64,000 nt of DNA. Source: Leptospira ryugenii (GTDB lineage: Bacteria; Spirochaetota; Leptospiria; Leptospirales; Leptospiraceae). A program made the translations under genes and the position numbers. Below are positions 27,001 to 34,817 of the stretch, one piece after another; the first letter of the stretch is position 1; each line of letters opens with the position of its first letter. Below the pieces are notes generated by a model. That model worked only from the letters and a program-made list of their open reading frames with translations, ran no database searches and was not told the origin of the DNA. The DNA lies in the NCBI RefSeq assembly GCF_003114855.1, contig NZ_BFBB01000007.1:186001-250000 (forward strand). The letters run 5' to 3'.

Positions 27001-27615
27001 AATTTCTGCTTCTTCATATTTTTTAAGTTCTACACAAACATCACCCAATTGATTGAGCAGTTCAACAGGATAGGGAAAGTCTTTTGTCTCCCGAAGGGGT
27101 TTGAGGGTCACATAACTTTCTTGGTACTTTCTCTGTAACTTGAGTAAGGTGCCGACCTTATATTTGTAGACTGGCTCCTCAGGGTTGATCTTAACTAGAG
27201 TCTCATAGGTTTGCACGGCATCTTCGTACTTACCAAGCGTTGCCTGCACTGTACCCAGTCCTATTAGAATCTTTTGGTTGTCGGCATCCAATCGTTTCCC
27301 CAAAAGATAAGCCTCTTCAGCCACTGAATAGTTGCCCAATCGATATTCAGAAGCGCCTAATAGAGCATAGCCTTCTGCCGTTTCTACTTTTTGGTTGGCC
27401 TCGGAAGCAAGCCGGATGGATTCATTGAACTCAGATTTTTGAAAGGCCAAATTGCCTTTGGCAATTAGAGCTCTTGCATCTTCTAAGTTTTTGGGATTTA
27501 CGCCATTTAACTCTTGCTTGACCTCATCCTGTACGGAAACCGTTTTGAACTCCCGAGATTGGCAACTAACAATTAAAAGACAGAGACAAAGGAATGGGAG
27601 AAATCGATGGATCAT
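24025..27615 (-). CDS. Giant TPR lipoprotein with C-terminal beta-propeller-like domain
   Basis: A 1196-aa lipoprotein (signal MIHRFLPFLCLCLLIVSCQS, Cys18). Residues about 50-880 are a long array of tetratricopeptide repeats; many clear copies are visible (e.g. AEEAYLLGKRLDADNQKILI, SYKEALRLDEKNLLAIQGLA). Residues about 900-1190 are beta-rich with a PQQ-propeller-like blade (YGESIVALDRKTKEQVWKI). It probably sits at the periplasmic face of a membrane as a scaffold. Its start overlaps the PEGA lipoprotein gene by 4 bp, making it the third gene of FecR-PEGA-TPR. No partner can be named. Confidence 0.85.
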   Translation of the reverse strand: MIHRFLPFLCLCLLIVSCQSREFKTVSVQDEVKQELNGVNPKNLEDARALIAKGNLAFQKSEFNESIRLASEANQKVETAEGYALLGASEYRLGNYSVAEEAYLLGKRLDADNQKILIGLGTVQATLGKYEDAVQTYETLVKINPEEPVYKYKVGTLLKLQRKYQESYVTLKPLRETKDFPYPVELLNQLGDVCVELKKYEEAEIYFAEAEKLQPESKSSQNAKEATRVAGYIQKGNDALNKKNYDLAISEYRKGIDLQPNNASLHTFLGTAYFLKGTFSESETSFRKSISLQDNHIPAYLGLCNLYIKKNQYADCQKVSELGLTKSPRNAELKNKLGICQWKWGQSPKAILSFQDASSIDPNFFEPKINLAYLLIDLGRNDEALEALKKAESHPHADKEAIQKAKIFAESQMYIKEGDTFLRQGRKKQALDLYGKALGRNPEDPSAHNAFGKAFFAFGDFKKSESSYKEALRLDEKNLLAIQGLARVYAKLGDSKKENEFVNRLQSLAKNDPYAAITLGRIAEDSGRFEEAEKIYLDLQKKNPENEAIQFRLANLYYKRAVEENDQEKYKQALETIQKSKKLSKEIPEVNETENTIKENLRFAEIIPYVREGNKAFDKKRYDDAITAYTKAHDKVPKPSLLVKVAECYMAKGEEEKGISILEKAAKENRDQASSFREGIFAYFYKKGETSKAEEGFHQILKEKPDSFYSYYMLGLISMKKKDWDLSINQLDKSILLNGNFAPANVAKGLVYYRTEKPAEAKREFEKAKNKDNQFSLSSYNLAIAYFNEDLIEESKEVLEGLRKSDPDFSDGEIHLAYIYFKQGKLKEAEDSILNVLKDDRNPEALYAYFTILSEKQKSSPNEKTLAKRNAIREEIRKNHPDTKYARMLPVDEEGIPAVITELQLAGTPKQDPILYPNRIIINYGESIVALDRKTKEQVWKIFTPDPFTLLVASKQLVALKRGLLQKIYPDSGALSTNILLNENESIVHGEVFEDHIYLLSQNQKTKEMHFQILSFEGVKEFESKEKDILSFSVLPQGEVFIIRDKKKEFLFQSLTYDTWTLSNKTGTFLKGDTKEIPRIYGCLVRSCLLQTNQQFLEVDINAKVTSLAKKGTVVLSYRNEDSIHLRTSESLLVWKAEGKWSEVLTGLDFRHSFPGASVDAKGKELLVTKDSQKKSLSWTPEKDGKRISTIRVESP

Positions 27616-29231
27616 TTTTTTAGCTTCTCCTCAAAAGAAAGCATATCAGGGTATCGTATTTTTAGGCTTCGCAGTGGCTTTCCACTGAGGAAGTTTTGAG
27701 AAGGTGTTAGGATGGCAAATTGCCAAAGAGTTTGAAAACTCCAAGGTTTTTCTAAGACCAAACTGGAACCAAGGTAAACTTTTAAGATTTGTTTTTCTGG
27801 ATCAGTTTCAAAGGAAATGGTGCGACCTTTTTCTGGGTCTTCAGATTTCCAACGGTAACTAGCGCTCACCTTTGCTTCTTTTTCACCGCTTGCATATTGG
27901 ATCAGATGAAAATCAGTTTTATCAACGACAAGCAGACTACACTTTCCCGTTCCATCCGTGAAGGAAACAGCTAACCTTCCCGGGGTGTCCTTAGAAAGCC
28001 CAAGAACAAAATTGGATTTCATTTTGTCTGGAATGATATTTTGGGAGTACACACCGTACCATCCATTGGGAAGGTCTTGTTGTTTTTGGAACTGAAGACT
28101 GCCTGTGAAATTTGTTTGGAAGTGAGGTGATCCACCTGAAGGAAACCAAAAGTCTTCCGCTTCCCAAGAAACCCCTTCTTCCAATCCAAAGGGAAGCGAA
28201 ACATGGCTAAGAGATTTAGGAAGTACTTGAACCGATGCTTTAGCATATTCAAAACTGTCCTTATCCGTCGTCCTTAAAAACTGAATCGGATAATTACCGT
28301 ATGGAACCCCTGCTTCGACATATTGTGTATTGCCTTTGTTTTGTCCAGAAACGCTAACCGAGAGTCCAGAGGGATAACTAGTTACAAAAATAGTTCCTTG
28401 GGAAATGTCATCATTCCATTCGTGGAAGATTCTTGTTTTCTTTCCTCCTCTTACCAAAATGCTGCGTTCCACAGGATCTTTTCCAGGTTTCGAAAATGCT
28501 AACCTATGTTTACCATTGATTAGAGGGAAGTCAACTAGTGGTGCCTTTCCGATTTCCTTTCCATCCAATAGAATGTTTGTTCCAGGAGATGTTGAATAAA
28601 AAGAAACCTGCGCCTTCATAGAAGACTCCAAAATTGTTTGGATTTCAGAGGCAGTTGGTGCAAAGACCTCTGACCAATACTCCTTTACCGCGGCACTCAA
28701 TGGAACTAGTTGGTTATTTTTATGGTAAACCTCTAAACTCTTTACATTATCTGAAATTTCCCGTTCCGAAATAAATTTGAAACCAAATTCTTTTGATCCA
28801 TAGGATTGTGGGCTCACACTGTCTAGGTACTCTAGGTTGACTTTCAGAAAATCTTTTTCCAACTGAAGGGAGGCTTTTAAGATGAGGTCTATGTCCTTTG
28901 CTTTGAGAGCTTCTTTTTCAAGATTACTCCCCATTGGTGTTCGAAAGTGATCACCAAACTTTCTATGGGAGGTGATGATTTTGTCTTCAATGAATCTCAA
29001 ATCGGATTCTTTGGTGGAAGGCGTCACACCATTCCACTGGATCACAAAACTTGGTCTGATTTTGGTTTGGATCCTTTCGCGAAAGTCGAGAGAAGAAGGA
29101 AGAGGTTCTACATTGCTTAAGACCACGTCCTTATATTCAGGACGTGGAATGACTTCCATGTTGGTTTCAATTTGAGTGACAGAGGCACAAGAAATCAGTA
29201 GAAAGAAACAGAAGACAAAGCTAAATCTCAT
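27612..29231 (-). CDS. PEGA-domain lipoprotein
   Basis: A 539-aa lipoprotein (MRFSFVFCFFLLISCASV, Cys15). Two PEGA-type beta modules are visible at about residues 208-275 (VSFYSTSPGTNILLDGKEIG, then KHRLAFSKPG) and 278-345 (GTIFVTSYPSGLSVSVSGQN, then GNYPIQFLR). The first 200 residues may be an unknown assembly domain resembling the outer-membrane LPP20/CsgG-like fold, and the last 180 look like a concanavalin-like beta-sandwich (family-16-like DUF1080 style: WYGVYSQNI, GRLAVSFTDG, YRWKSEDPEKGRTISFETD), both weak calls. It overlaps its neighbours by 4 bp on both sides, so it is tightly coupled with the FecR and TPR genes. Confidence 0.75.
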   Translation of the reverse strand: MRFSFVFCFFLLISCASVTQIETNMEVIPRPEYKDVVLSNVEPLPSSLDFRERIQTKIRPSFVIQWNGVTPSTKESDLRFIEDKIITSHRKFGDHFRTPMGSNLEKEALKAKDIDLILKASLQLEKDFLKVNLEYLDSVSPQSYGSKEFGFKFISEREISDNVKSLEVYHKNNQLVPLSAAVKEYWSEVFAPTASEIQTILESSMKAQVSFYSTSPGTNILLDGKEIGKAPLVDFPLINGKHRLAFSKPGKDPVERSILVRGGKKTRIFHEWNDDISQGTIFVTSYPSGLSVSVSGQNKGNTQYVEAGVPYGNYPIQFLRTTDKDSFEYAKASVQVLPKSLSHVSLPFGLEEGVSWEAEDFWFPSGGSPHFQTNFTGSLQFQKQQDLPNGWYGVYSQNIIPDKMKSNFVLGLSKDTPGRLAVSFTDGTGKCSLLVVDKTDFHLIQYASGEKEAKVSASYRWKSEDPEKGRTISFETDPEKQILKVYLGSSLVLEKPWSFQTLWQFAILTPSQNFLSGKPLRSLKIRYPDMLSFEEKLKK

Positions 29232-30199
29232 CGTTTGTCAAAACTTTCCTTTGCAGGTAATTTAAGTGAATCTTTTTGTACGTCTTTTTGGATGTATTTG
29301 GATTCTTCGACTGATTTAGCTGTTGTGATCACTTCATCTGATTTATTTTTGGACATCTCACGTTTGCGAACAGCTGATTCCACTTCTTCTTGGGAAGAGC
29401 CAAGATCCATTTTCTTTAGATCTTCATTGTTGTTTCTAAGCTCATTGGATAATGATTCGTATTCTAACATTTTTGTGTTTTCAAATACTAACATCTCTTT
29501 TAGGTCATTGAGAGATTGAGACGCCAATGGTTTTACCATTTTTTCGCTAAGCTTGCTGTTGTTATCCACAATCGCTTCTTTTTGTTTGTCTACGATGATC
29601 TCATTGTCTGAGTTTGGTTTTTTAATTGCAATCGCTCCGTCCAATACAGCAAAACGGACAACACAGTTGTTTTCTTTGCAAGGGACTCCGCCTTTCTGGT
29701 CGGATGGTGACTCAACTGAAGTTAAGAAGGATGTACCTCTCACACCCGCGATAGAGGTTGGTGTCACAACATTGAATTGTTCGGACTTTCTTTCTTTTTT
29801 AAGAACTGTGATGAGCTTTCCATATTGAACAGTAACTTCTGTTTGTTTTTCTTCTCCATGACCCGCCAAAGCAGTTGCAATGCTCAGGGAAGTATTTTTG
29901 GATAACTTTAAAACTCCATCATCACTTAACAATATTTCGACGGCACCATTTGCTCCTGTAACGATTGTATCGGTAGCTAGGAGTGGGTCACCAAGATTAG
30001 GTTTTGACTGGTTACCTGCCCGCAAAACAACAACCTCACCTTTGACAAAAGCAATGACTGCTTCACTGCTCGGTGCTGCATTGTTGGATGTATTGCTTGG
30101 GACATCGTCTTTGGATTGCTTTTGGCAAAGTCCTAAAAATGTGGAAAATCCAAGGATTAAGAGGGCCGACACAAATGGACGGAAGCGGAAGAATTTCAT
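29228..30199 (-). CDS. FecR-domain lipoprotein
   Basis: A 323-aa lipoprotein (MKFFRFRPFVSALLILGFST, then FLGLC with Cys25). Residues about 48-165 form a FecR domain: AFVKGEVVVLRAG, GDPLLATDTIVTGANGAVEI, DGVLKLSKNTSLSI and the hallmark VTPTSIAGVRGTSFLTSVES. FecR domains occur both in sigma-factor regulators and in secreted structural or adhesive proteins. Here no ECF sigma gene is nearby, so it is probably structural. The C-terminal 100 residues are charged and coiled-coil-like. A strong AGGAGG precedes the start. It is the first of three coupled lipoprotein genes. Confidence 0.85.
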   Translation of the reverse strand: MKFFRFRPFVSALLILGFSTFLGLCQKQSKDDVPSNTSNNAAPSSEAVIAFVKGEVVVLRAGNQSKPNLGDPLLATDTIVTGANGAVEILLSDDGVLKLSKNTSLSIATALAGHGEEKQTEVTVQYGKLITVLKKERKSEQFNVVTPTSIAGVRGTSFLTSVESPSDQKGGVPCKENNCVVRFAVLDGAIAIKKPNSDNEIIVDKQKEAIVDNNSKLSEKMVKPLASQSLNDLKEMLVFENTKMLEYESLSNELRNNNEDLKKMDLGSSQEEVESAVRKREMSKNKSDEVITTAKSVEESKYIQKDVQKDSLKLPAKESFDKR

Positions 30200-30265
30200 A
30201 GAACCTCCTCAATGAAAGACATCTTCTAAATTGAATAACAACTGAGGGAGAGGCAAGTCTTTTCC

Positions 30266-31228
30266 CTAATATCTTTTTGTTGTACTTTTTGACCAATGGT
30301 CCCGTCTAGTCACCCGGTGGGGCTTTTCCAAGCTCTCCAACATGGATTCCAGGCTCTTTTTCCTGCTTTCGGAGAGGTCTTTCTCGATCGCTGTTAGCAA
30401 TTGGCAGGAAGGACCTAAATCGCAGCAGTATTCCAAGGAGCAATTTGCCCGAGCAGAACTCAGTTCGGGGAAGCTGGAGAAAAGTTCATCTTGGTCTAGA
30501 TGTAAAACTCCCCATTCCTTCACTCCTGGAGAATCAATGATGACGGTTTCCTCTTCTAAAAAAACAGCGAGGGAATTTGTAGTGGTATGTTTGCCTTTTT
30601 TGGTGCCCTGGCTGATTTCATTTACACGTTGTGCATCTTTGGCCATCAGATGGTTCAAAAGACTGGATTTACCCACTCCTGAATTGCCACATAGAAAGGT
30701 CGTTTTTCCGAGGATGTGTTTTTTTAACTCAGCAAGTGAAGAGAGATTTTCCATTGATATGCTAAGGACATCATAACCTAAGGCGCGGTATGTGGCCTCT
30801 TTTTGTTCTCTCTCCTCATTAGAGACGAGATCTGCTTTTGTAAAGACGATTAAGGGAGGTATCTTTGTATGGAACGAGGCAGCTAACAAACGGTCGATGA
30901 ATCCATCTTTGGTCTCTGGCTCCTTCAAAGAGGCAAGGATGGCAACTAGATCTAAATTGGCACAAAGGACGTGGCTATCCCCAAAATCACTCTTTCGTGT
31001 TAAGTAGTTTTTTCGCTCTAATTTCTCCAAAATGACCCAATCCCCTTGCGAAGGTTCTGCGTAAACTAGATCACCTACAACAAAGGGATGACGGTCTCCT
31101 GACTGTTTGAGCCTAAGTTTGCCTTTTAACACAGCGCGCACATAGGATGTCTCTGCTGAATGGAGTTCATAGTAGGCGCCAAAGATTCTGGCTACCGTAA
31201 ATAGTTCTTTACCCGAAGTGCTCATCAT
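30266..31228 (-). CDS. rsgA: Ribosome small-subunit GTPase RsgA
   Basis: A 320-aa circularly permuted GTPase that helps mature the 30S subunit. It has an OB-fold N-terminus (YVRAVLKGKLRLK, VGDLVYAEP), then the permuted G motifs: TKAD (G4), GNSGVGKSSLLN at about 179-190 (G1), a GTKKGKHTTT switch segment and DSPGVKEWG (G3). The C-terminal zinc-binding part is CSLEYCCDLGPSC; the His usual in this knuckle (C-x4-C-x-H-x5-C) is replaced by Asp, next to an extra Cys that might replace it. It lies 66 bp upstream of the FecR lipoprotein gene on the same strand. Confidence 0.92.
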   Translation of the reverse strand: MMSTSGKELFTVARIFGAYYELHSAETSYVRAVLKGKLRLKQSGDRHPFVVGDLVYAEPSQGDWVILEKLERKNYLTRKSDFGDSHVLCANLDLVAILASLKEPETKDGFIDRLLAASFHTKIPPLIVFTKADLVSNEEREQKEATYRALGYDVLSISMENLSSLAELKKHILGKTTFLCGNSGVGKSSLLNHLMAKDAQRVNEISQGTKKGKHTTTNSLAVFLEEETVIIDSPGVKEWGVLHLDQDELFSSFPELSSARANCSLEYCCDLGPSCQLLTAIEKDLSESRKKSLESMLESLEKPHRVTRRDHWSKSTTKRY

Positions 31229-31265
31229 TGTAAACTAAGGTCTCTTCCAGCAAATCATAACGAAC

Positions 31266-33104
31266 ATGCAAAGACAAGTTTTCTTTCCTTTTTTTAGAAA
31301 CTACTTACCTGTAATGCTTTCTAGTTTGATGGCAGTGCTTTGTTTACTCGATCCGCATATTCCAAAAACCATTCCCCTGGCCTTTCTACTCTTTAGCCTA
31401 TTCTTGTTTCTTTGGATTCGAAGCGGAAACAAAGCATCGATTGCGAACAAAACCTTGGTTCGTGCAGAAGAAGAACCAGAAAAACCCAAAAAAAGGGACG
31501 AACTCGTCCAAAACCTGTTTGCGCTAGAAAAATTTAAAGAAGAGCTCATCTCCTACAATGACCCTGATTTGATCAGCTTAAGCATTGTTAACTACTTAGA
31601 ATCGAAAGTACCTACACAATTTGTACGGGTATATACTTGGGATGAAGAAGAGGCTCACTTTCGATGCCGACCCTATCCCAAAGAGTCAGATGAATCCTCC
31701 ATTTGGAGTGTTCCGATCTTTGATCCATTTTTACTGTGGCTCTCGGACCGCGAGGGCATTCACTTAAAAGAGAATTTCGAAAATGAAATTTCCGCAAGCC
31801 ATATCAAAATAAAGAATGCTGCCATCAACTTTTTTGATCGTACTGAGTCGAAACTCGTGGCAACTCTTGCAATGAAATCAAGCTTAGTTGGTTTCATTTT
31901 GTTCGGAAAACATAAAGAAGACCAAGCCTTTGGCATCCAAGATATCGAACATATTTTAGAAATCTTATCTGTTTCTTTAATGTCCCTCTCAAATTCCATC
32001 ATATACCAAAGGCTTGTGAATTTGACAGAAACTCTAGAAGCCAAGGTAAAGGAAAGAACCAAAGAATTGGAAGAGGCCCAATCACAACTTGTACAGTCAG
32101 AAAAAATGGCCTCTCTTGGTATTATGGTTGCAGGCATTGCCCATGAAATCAATACTCCGGCTGCAGTGATCAACGGTTCTTCGGATAATTTAGAAATCAA
32201 TTTGGATTATACATTTAGCCATTTAGCAGACCTAAGGATACTGATCGAAAACGAAGAGTTGCGTACGACTTATTTGGATTTATTGAATGGCTTGATACGA
32301 GATGAACTCAAAGGTAAAGTAGACCCAAAAGATAAATTCAAACTGAAAAAAGAAATCAAACAGAAGCTGATCCAAGAAGGCTTAACAGAATCTGATGCCG
32401 TCGAACTTTCTGGGTTTTTGGTCGAACAATCCATTCCACAAAAAGATAAAGAGATACTTCTCATCAAAAAGATTGGCGGGAAAGAAATCTATGATTTATT
32501 GAAAAACAACATTAGTTTACATCGAAACATCAAAAATATAAAATATGCGATTAAAAATATAGTTCGCATTGTCAAGGCTTTAAAGTACTACTCACACTTA
32601 GGTCAATCCTCTTATACAGATGCAGATATCCATGAGGGGATTGAAAACACTTTAGTCATCATGCAAAACCAGATCAAACAAGGTGTAGAAATCGAAAGGC
32701 ATTATGGCAACCTACCTCACATTAAATGTAATATTGATGAACTAAACCAAGTGTGGACAAACCTGATCACAAATGCTATCCATGCCATGAAAAAAACAAA
32801 CAATCCAAAACTCACAATTTTCACTCGGGTGATTGGAGATGAATATATCATGGTAGGCTTTGAAGACAATGGATCTGGCATTCCTCATGAGATAAAAGAT
32901 AAAATTTGGGATCCATTCTTTACAACAAAAGACCAAGGGGAGGGTTCCGGATTGGGCCTTGGTATCGTAAAGGGTATCATTGAAAAACACAAAGGCCGTA
33001 TTGAAGTGGAATCAGAACCATCGAAAACTCGCTTTTTAGTTTACCTTCCTCTGGAAGGACCAGGCGATTTGCCTAGCTTACCGAAAGAGATATTACGAGG
33101 ATAA
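31266..33104 (+). CDS. Membrane sensor histidine kinase with enlarged DHp region
   Basis: A 612-aa kinase. Two N-terminal membrane helices (about 12-30 and 35-52) are followed by a GAF-like sensor (about 100-240) and a coiled coil (LVNLTETLEAKVKERTKELE). The H-box GIAHEINTPAAV has phospho-acceptor His293, and the ATPase domain has N503 (NLITNAIHAM), GFEDNGSGIP, DPFFTTKDQGEGSGLGLGIV. About 210 residues separate His293 and Asn503, roughly 100 more than in common kinases, because an insertion (about 310-450) rich in charged helices lies between the DHp helices. No response regulator is adjacent. The next gene starts 1 bp later. Confidence 0.9.
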   Translation: MQRQVFFPFFRNYLPVMLSSLMAVLCLLDPHIPKTIPLAFLLFSLFLFLWIRSGNKASIANKTLVRAEEEPEKPKKRDELVQNLFALEKFKEELISYNDPDLISLSIVNYLESKVPTQFVRVYTWDEEEAHFRCRPYPKESDESSIWSVPIFDPFLLWLSDREGIHLKENFENEISASHIKIKNAAINFFDRTESKLVATLAMKSSLVGFILFGKHKEDQAFGIQDIEHILEILSVSLMSLSNSIIYQRLVNLTETLEAKVKERTKELEEAQSQLVQSEKMASLGIMVAGIAHEINTPAAVINGSSDNLEINLDYTFSHLADLRILIENEELRTTYLDLLNGLIRDELKGKVDPKDKFKLKKEIKQKLIQEGLTESDAVELSGFLVEQSIPQKDKEILLIKKIGGKEIYDLLKNNISLHRNIKNIKYAIKNIVRIVKALKYYSHLGQSSYTDADIHEGIENTLVIMQNQIKQGVEIERHYGNLPHIKCNIDELNQVWTNLITNAIHAMKKTNNPKLTIFTRVIGDEYIMVGFEDNGSGIPHEIKDKIWDPFFTTKDQGEGSGLGLGIVKGIIEKHKGRIEVESEPSKTRFLVYLPLEGPGDLPSLPKEILRG

Positions 33105-33105
33105 A

Positions 33106-34248
33106 TTGGTATCCAAAGAGAACTTACCCTCTCTTCCACACCGACCAGGCATCTTAGAACGTTGGGGAGTCCGTGTCCTCTTCCGGTTAAACAAAAAATA
33201 CAAAAACAAAGAAAAAGAAGAAAGGAGTTTTGAATCGAATGCTACGCGTCTTATCCTAAAAAGTGTTGTTCTGTCTTTTTGTATTGGTTTTTTTACTACC
33301 GTACTTTTTGTACTTACCAGCCTTTATTTGCCCCCTCTACAGATGCATTTTACTCTGGAAGGATTGAAAGTAATATCTATTCACTTAGTCTCTATATTGT
33401 TTTTTACTTTTATTGAATTTTATCTTTTATTTCGTTTTGGACTAAAGCAAGCCTATCTAATGGCTGAATATGCCAACTTAGAATTGGCAGAGGAACCAGA
33501 GCTATTCACACCCGTGCCCGGAATGTTGTCGAGAATTGCCTTAGAGATTCCAGATCCAGAACTACGCATATTGGGAATCAATCCTTACAAAAGACTCAAC
33601 CGAAGAACAGCACTCATCAAATCCTTATTTTATAAGTTAAAGGTGATGATTTCGAATCTCCTCGCCAAAGTTTTGTTAAAAGCAATCCTAGGTCGAACAA
33701 GTCTTCGTTTTCTTATCGAATACATTTCGGCACCCATCACCGGGATTTGGGATGCAGTAGTCACATGGCAAATTCTGTCCGAGCTTAAAGCTCGCATCAT
33801 CTCCAGGAAATTAGCAGAGAGATTGCTTTCCGAAACAGAAAAAAGAAAAACAAAGTTTACATTGGAAGGAAAAGAATGCCTCTTACGTGCCATCGCAAAT
33901 TCCATTGTATTTACAAAAACCTTTCATCCAAACTTCGAATATCTTTTGTTAAAATTGGTTAAGTTATTTCAATTCGATTACCAAAGTACAGAAATGGATG
34001 ATTACGATCCATTTTTACGCCAATTACAAAAATGTGAACCATCTGAAAGAGAATTTATCATCTCAACATTTTTAATCGGAGCCACTTTTGATGGAAAGTT
34101 GACAAAGGAGGAATGGAGCATAGTGACAGAATTGCTTGCTTTCTCTGATTCACCAGATCGACTCAAAGATACGGAATCCCTGAATGTATGCATTCAAAAA
34201 GGAAAATTAAAAGAATCAATACTCCTAGTAGAGAAAATGATTTCTTGA
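33106..34248 (+). CDS. Membrane protein with TerB-like C-terminus, coupled to histidine kinase
   Basis: A 380-aa protein, not assigned to a known family. Two hydrophobic helices (about 48-72 and 85-110) are followed by a helical region; FTPVPGMLSRIALEIPD is a Pro-rich turn, and a hydrophobic SLRFLIEYISAPITGIWDAV segment lies near residue 205-225. The end contains TFLIGATFDGKLTKEEWSIV, which resembles the A-x-x-D-G-x-x-x-x-E-E core of TerB-like domains. It starts with TTG at 33106, one base after the kinase stop, with GAGG 5 nt upstream, so it is almost certainly co-expressed with the kinase. It may be its membrane partner, which is inferred from position only. Confidence 0.65.
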   Translation: MVSKENLPSLPHRPGILERWGVRVLFRLNKKYKNKEKEERSFESNATRLILKSVVLSFCIGFFTTVLFVLTSLYLPPLQMHFTLEGLKVISIHLVSILFFTFIEFYLLFRFGLKQAYLMAEYANLELAEEPELFTPVPGMLSRIALEIPDPELRILGINPYKRLNRRTALIKSLFYKLKVMISNLLAKVLLKAILGRTSLRFLIEYISAPITGIWDAVVTWQILSELKARIISRKLAERLLSETEKRKTKFTLEGKECLLRAIANSIVFTKTFHPNFEYLLLKLVKLFQFDYQSTEMDDYDPFLRQLQKCEPSEREFIISTFLIGATFDGKLTKEEWSIVTELLAFSDSPDRLKDTESLNVCIQKGKLKESILLVEKMIS

Positions 34249-34301
34249 TTTTTCCTTATCTATGGAACAGATTGTAAAGTCTAAACCCCGTAGGAGAAAA
34301 T

Positions 34302-34817
34302 ATGGCATCAGTGACCCTCAAAGGTTCCCCCATCGAATTGGAGGGATCGATCCCTAAAGCAGGAGACAAAGCACCAGACTTCAAAATCACAAAACAAGAT
34401 TTAAGCGAACTAAGCTTAAAAGACCTTTCTGGAAAGGTAAAGATTTTGGTGTCTGTACCAAGTTTGGATACAGCAGTGTGTGCGATCGAAACAAAAAAGT
34501 TCAACGAAAAAGCGGCGAAAGAGGCAGACATTGCGACCATTATCGTGTCAGGTGATCTACCGTTTGCGATGAAAAGATTTTGCACAACGGAAGGGATTGA
34601 CTCTCCCAACCTGATTACAGGATCGCAATTTAAAGATTTTTCTTTTTCGAAGAGCTATGGAGTTCATATGTCCTCTGGCCCACTTGCAGGACTTGCGGCA
34701 AGAGCTGTCTTCGTAGTGGACCAGTCAGATGTTGTTCGTTATGTGGAACTTGTGCCAGAAATCGCAAAAGAACCAAATTACGAAACCATACTTGCGGAAG
34801 CTAAAAAGTTAACCTAA
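34302..34817 (+). CDS. tpx: Thiol peroxidase Tpx
   Basis: A 171-aa atypical 2-Cys peroxiredoxin. The peroxidatic Cys60 is in [12 protein letters not shown] and the resolving Cys94 in RFCTTEGID, as in the standard family pair (Cys61/Cys95 of E. coli). It reduces hydrogen and organic peroxides using thioredoxin, in the periplasm or cytoplasm; no signal peptide is seen. A good TAGGAG precedes the start. Convergent with the SbcC-like gene, with a 4-bp overlap. It stands alone on the plus strand, after the kinase pair. Confidence 0.95.
   Translation: MASVTLKGSPIELEGSIPKAGDKAPDFKITKQDLSELSLKDLSGKVKILVSVPSLDTAVCAIETKKFNEKAAKEADIATIIVSGDLPFAMKRFCTTEGIDSPNLITGSQFKDFSFSKSYGVHMSSGPLAGLAARAVFVVDQSDVVRYVELVPEIAKEPNYETILAEAKKLT

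Noticed and set aside
29228..30199. FecR anti-sigma regulator of an iron-uptake system
   Set aside because: No ECF sigma gene or TonB receptor adjacent, and the protein is a lipoprotein without a cytoplasmic part.
30342..30776. Plus-strand open frame opposite rsgA
   Set aside because: Fully antisense to a clear rsgA gene; Ser/Phe-rich shadow composition.
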